Shown here piece by piece: positions 6,081 to 7,698 of a stretch of DNA of 7,698 nucleotides. Positions within the stretch are counted from its first letter, which is position 1, and each line of letters starts with the position of its first letter. The translations under genes were made by a program, and so were the position numbers. This stretch comes from Rhodospirillaceae bacterium (GTDB lineage Bacteria; Pseudomonadota; Alphaproteobacteria; UBA9219): contig DOBW01000205.1 in NCBI GenBank assembly GCA_003504035.1, forward strand, positions 1 through 7,698, written 5' to 3'. Under the pieces are notes generated by a model that was given only the letters and a program-made list of their open reading frames with translations, made no database searches and was not told where the DNA came from.

Positions 6081-6677
6081 ATGAAAGAGCCACAAGATAA
6101 ATCGGAACGACAAAAGGCAGCGCCAAAATGGCTAACGGGTCAGTTTTTGATCGCTATGCCTGCCATGCGCGATCCTCGTTTTGAAAAGACGGTGCTTTTG
6201 ATATGTTCCCATGGTCCAGAAGGCGCGATGGGGATCGTTATTAACCGCTTATTTGGTGAGCTTAATTTTAGTGGTCTTTTGGGACAATTTGATGTCGATT
6301 TGCCCGAGGACGAACCAGACCGTCCCGTTTACTATGGCGGGCCGGTTGATCCTGTTCGCGGTTTTGTTTTGCACTCATCCGACTATAAGCGTGAGGGCAC
6401 CAATGATGTTTCCTCCACTGTTTCTCTGACGTCAACGATTGAGATTTTACGCGACATTGCTGAGGGTAAAGGGCCGGATCGAAGTCTTATGGCGCTTGGT
6501 TATGCAGGATGGATTTCTGGTCAGCTTGAAGCTGAGATTCAAGCTAATGGCTGGCTAACGGCACCGCTTGATGAAGATATTCTTTTCGACACAGCTATTG
6601 AAACGAAATGGGAGCGCGCACTTTCCGGCATCGGCGTTAGCCCAAGTCTTCTCGTTGGCGATGTGGGGCATGCCTAA
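6081..6677 (+). CDS. yqgE: YqgE/AlgH family protein (UPF0301, DUF179)
   Basis: A conserved bacterial family whose biochemical role is not settled. The signature blocks are clear: GQFLIAMPAMRDPRFEKTV at 20-38, HGPEGAMGIVINR at 44-56, YYGGPVDPVRGFVLHSS at 84-100, ALGYAGWISGQLEAEI at 138-153 with NGWL at 156-159, and KWERALSGIGV at 176-186, ending GHA. Length (198 residues) is normal. There is no signal peptide, so it is cytoplasmic. ATG 6081 is the only plausible start: upstream in frame there is no ATG, GTG or TTG before a stop at 6015-6017. No proper Shine-Dalgarno precedes it, because the right end of the inverted-repeat element lies eight bases away. The rightward promoter at 5905-5932 is its best visible source of transcription. 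The stop TAA overlaps the end of rlmB, which converges from the other strand. Confidence 0.95.
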   Translation: MKEPQDKSERQKAAPKWLTGQFLIAMPAMRDPRFEKTVLLICSHGPEGAMGIVINRLFGELNFSGLLGQFDVDLPEDEPDRPVYYGGPVDPVRGFVLHSSDYKREGTNDVSSTVSLTSTIEILRDIAEGKGPDRSLMALGYAGWISGQLEAEIQANGWLTAPLDEDILFDTAIETKWERALSGIGVSPSLLVGDVGHA

Positions 6678-7612
6678 CTTTTCTGTCTTTTCACTTCGTA
6701 AAGGGCGACAGCGGCGGCGTTGGAAACATTCAAACTGCCAATGGGACCTTGTGTCGGCAGATGAACAAGCTCATCACAATGCTCGCGTGTGAGGCGGCGT
6801 AGGCCGTCTCCTTCCGCGCCGAGAACAAGGGCGATTTTTCCGGAAGACAATGTGCACGAAGCCAAATCGCTTTTTCCTTCTTCGGCTAGACCGATGCACC
6901 AGAAGCTCTCGCCTTGAAGCGCTTTGATGGCGCGGGTCAAATTAACAACGGGAATAAGCGGAATATGTTCAACCGCACCACAAGCTGTTTTAGCCAAAAT
7001 GCCCGTTGTCTGAGGTGCTTTGCGTTCGGTAACAATAACGGCATCGGCACCAAGCGCGGCGGCGCTACGCAAAACAGCGCCGACATTATGCGGATCAGTC
7101 ACTTGATCGAGAAGAACAACAAGCGAAGGTGTTTCTTCTTGGCCTAAAAGATCATCAAGCGTTACGGGCGGCAGGGTTTTGGTTTCAAGAAGAATACCTT
7201 GATGAACGGTGCCGCGCGGCAAGAAGGTGTCAATTTCGGCGCGATCTGTGATTTGATATTCGGGGCGAGATAGTCCCAAGCTTTCCGCTTTTTGGAGCGT
7301 ATCTTGAAGCGCCGTGAGTCCCCCATCTGAAACGCGCAAAGATAGGCATTTTCGGTTTGGATTAAGCCACGCTTCGGCAACCGCATGAAGCCCCCACAAA
7401 ACTGTGCCTTCAAGGCGTGGTGCTTTTTGCTTCTGGGGCTTTGGCTCGCGTTTAGGGTTTGGCTTAGCTGTTTTGGAGGAAAAGTCCCTGATCGGTTTTG
7501 GCTTTGATTTAGATTTTGGTTTTGGCGCAGATTTCTTGATTGATCTTGCAGGGCAGCATTTGCCTTGTTTTGTTCTGCTTTCAGGGCGTTTTCTCATTTT
7601 TTTGGCTTTCAT
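6674..7612 (-). CDS. rlmB: 23S rRNA (guanosine-2'-O-)-methyltransferase RlmB, SpoU/TrmH family
   Basis: Would methylate the 2'-OH of a conserved guanosine (G2251 in E. coli numbering) of 23S rRNA using S-adenosylmethionine. The substrate-binding N-terminal domain begins near residue 70 (GTVLWGLHAVAEAWLNP). The SPOUT knot motifs follow: DPHNVGAVLRSAAALGAD at 173-190 (Asn176, Arg182), LVLGAEGDGLRRL at 262-274 (Glu267) and GSLNVSNAAAVALYE at 292-306. At 312 residues it is about 70 longer than E. coli RlmB; the excess is a Lys/Pro/Arg-rich, probably disordered tail (about 1-68) that could bind RNA. The neighbouring YqgE lends no support for TrmH over RlmB, but the N-terminal domain does. Its first ATG (7612) uses the last A of the tRNA-Tyr CCA, and neither it nor ATG 7597 (five residues in) has a clear ribosome site. 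It is probably transcribed with the tRNA. Confidence 0.92.
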   Translation of the reverse strand: MKAKKMRKRPESRTKQGKCCPARSIKKSAPKPKSKSKPKPIRDFSSKTAKPNPKREPKPQKQKAPRLEGTVLWGLHAVAEAWLNPNRKCLSLRVSDGGLTALQDTLQKAESLGLSRPEYQITDRAEIDTFLPRGTVHQGILLETKTLPPVTLDDLLGQEETPSLVVLLDQVTDPHNVGAVLRSAAALGADAVIVTERKAPQTTGILAKTACGAVEHIPLIPVVNLTRAIKALQGESFWCIGLAEEGKSDLASCTLSSGKIALVLGAEGDGLRRLTREHCDELVHLPTQGPIGSLNVSNAAAVALYEVKRQKS

Positions 7613-7697
7613 GGTGGAAGGGATAGGATTCGAACCTATGTACGCTTACGCGGGCAGATTTACAGTCTGCTGCCATTAACCACTCGGCCACCCTTCC
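7612..7697 (-). tRNA. tRNA-Tyr (anticodon GTA)
   Basis: A complete class II tRNA. The acceptor stem GGAAGGG (7691-7697) pairs with CCCTTCC (7616-7622). The anticodon stem-loop is GCAGA-CTGTAAA-TCTGC with GTA at 7661-7663. A long variable arm contains CGC-GTAA-GCG, and the T-arm is ATAGG-TTCGAAT-CCTAT. The discriminator is A (7615) and the CCA is encoded (7614-7612). Its last A is also the first base of the rlmB ATG. Only one base lies upstream in this window, so its promoter is outside. Confidence 0.97.
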
Positions 7698-7698
7698 A

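Noticed and set aside
1..7698. CRISPR array or tandem repeats
   Set aside because: No regularly spaced direct repeats were seen; the only clear repeats are the inverted ones in 5808-6072.

Overview
The window looks like chromosomal DNA from an alphaproteobacterium of moderate GC content (judged by eye, not computed). The protein families point that way: an MlaC/HpnM-type periplasmic protein next to dxs, a ScsB/DsbD-type thiol-disulfide reductase with a long N-terminal periplasmic part, an alphaproteobacterial-style YqgE with the LxGQFLIAMP start, and a tRNA-Tyr directly in front of rlmB. I cannot name the genus.

Layout. Positions 2-133 (+) hold the charged C-terminal end of an unidentified gene, closed by a strong intrinsic terminator (160-191). 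From 5755 down to 201, four genes run on the minus strand: a DsbD/ScsB-like reductase, a family-4-type uracil-DNA glycosylase 16 bp behind it, a 188-bp gap with a candidate extended -10 promoter, then dxs (TTG start with a strong Shine-Dalgarno) and an MlaC/HpnM-like gene 29 bp behind it. Positions 5756-6080 contain no gene. They hold a 265-bp element (5808-6072) with 22-bp terminal inverted repeats flanked by TA on both sides. To the right, yqgE (+) and rlmB (-) converge with a 4-bp overlap of their ends, and a complete tRNA-Tyr(GTA) precedes rlmB on the minus strand.

How the genes fit together. dxs makes DXP, the first intermediate of the MEP isoprenoid pathway. Its partner is an outer-membrane lipid-transport type protein (MlaC/HpnM), which suggests, without proving, a link to hopanoid or envelope lipid metabolism. 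The DsbD-like protein carries electrons across the inner membrane to periplasmic thiols; its operon partner is a DNA repair enzyme, so that pairing is probably only transcriptional. rlmB and the tRNA belong to translation.

The most interesting item is the 265-bp element. It has no ORF, matches the architecture of a MITE (TIRs, TA duplication), and contains a second, nested 20-bp inverted repeat. Each arm of that nested repeat carries a TATGAT -10 box facing outward; the rightward one is paired with a perfect TTGACA at 16-bp spacing. Its right half folds into a long branched hairpin. It lies between two divergent genes, 8 bp from the yqgE start codon, and may supply the promoters for both. A structured small RNA gene is the main alternative. 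A second notable point is that the encoded CCA of tRNA-Tyr shares its final A with the first ATG of rlmB.
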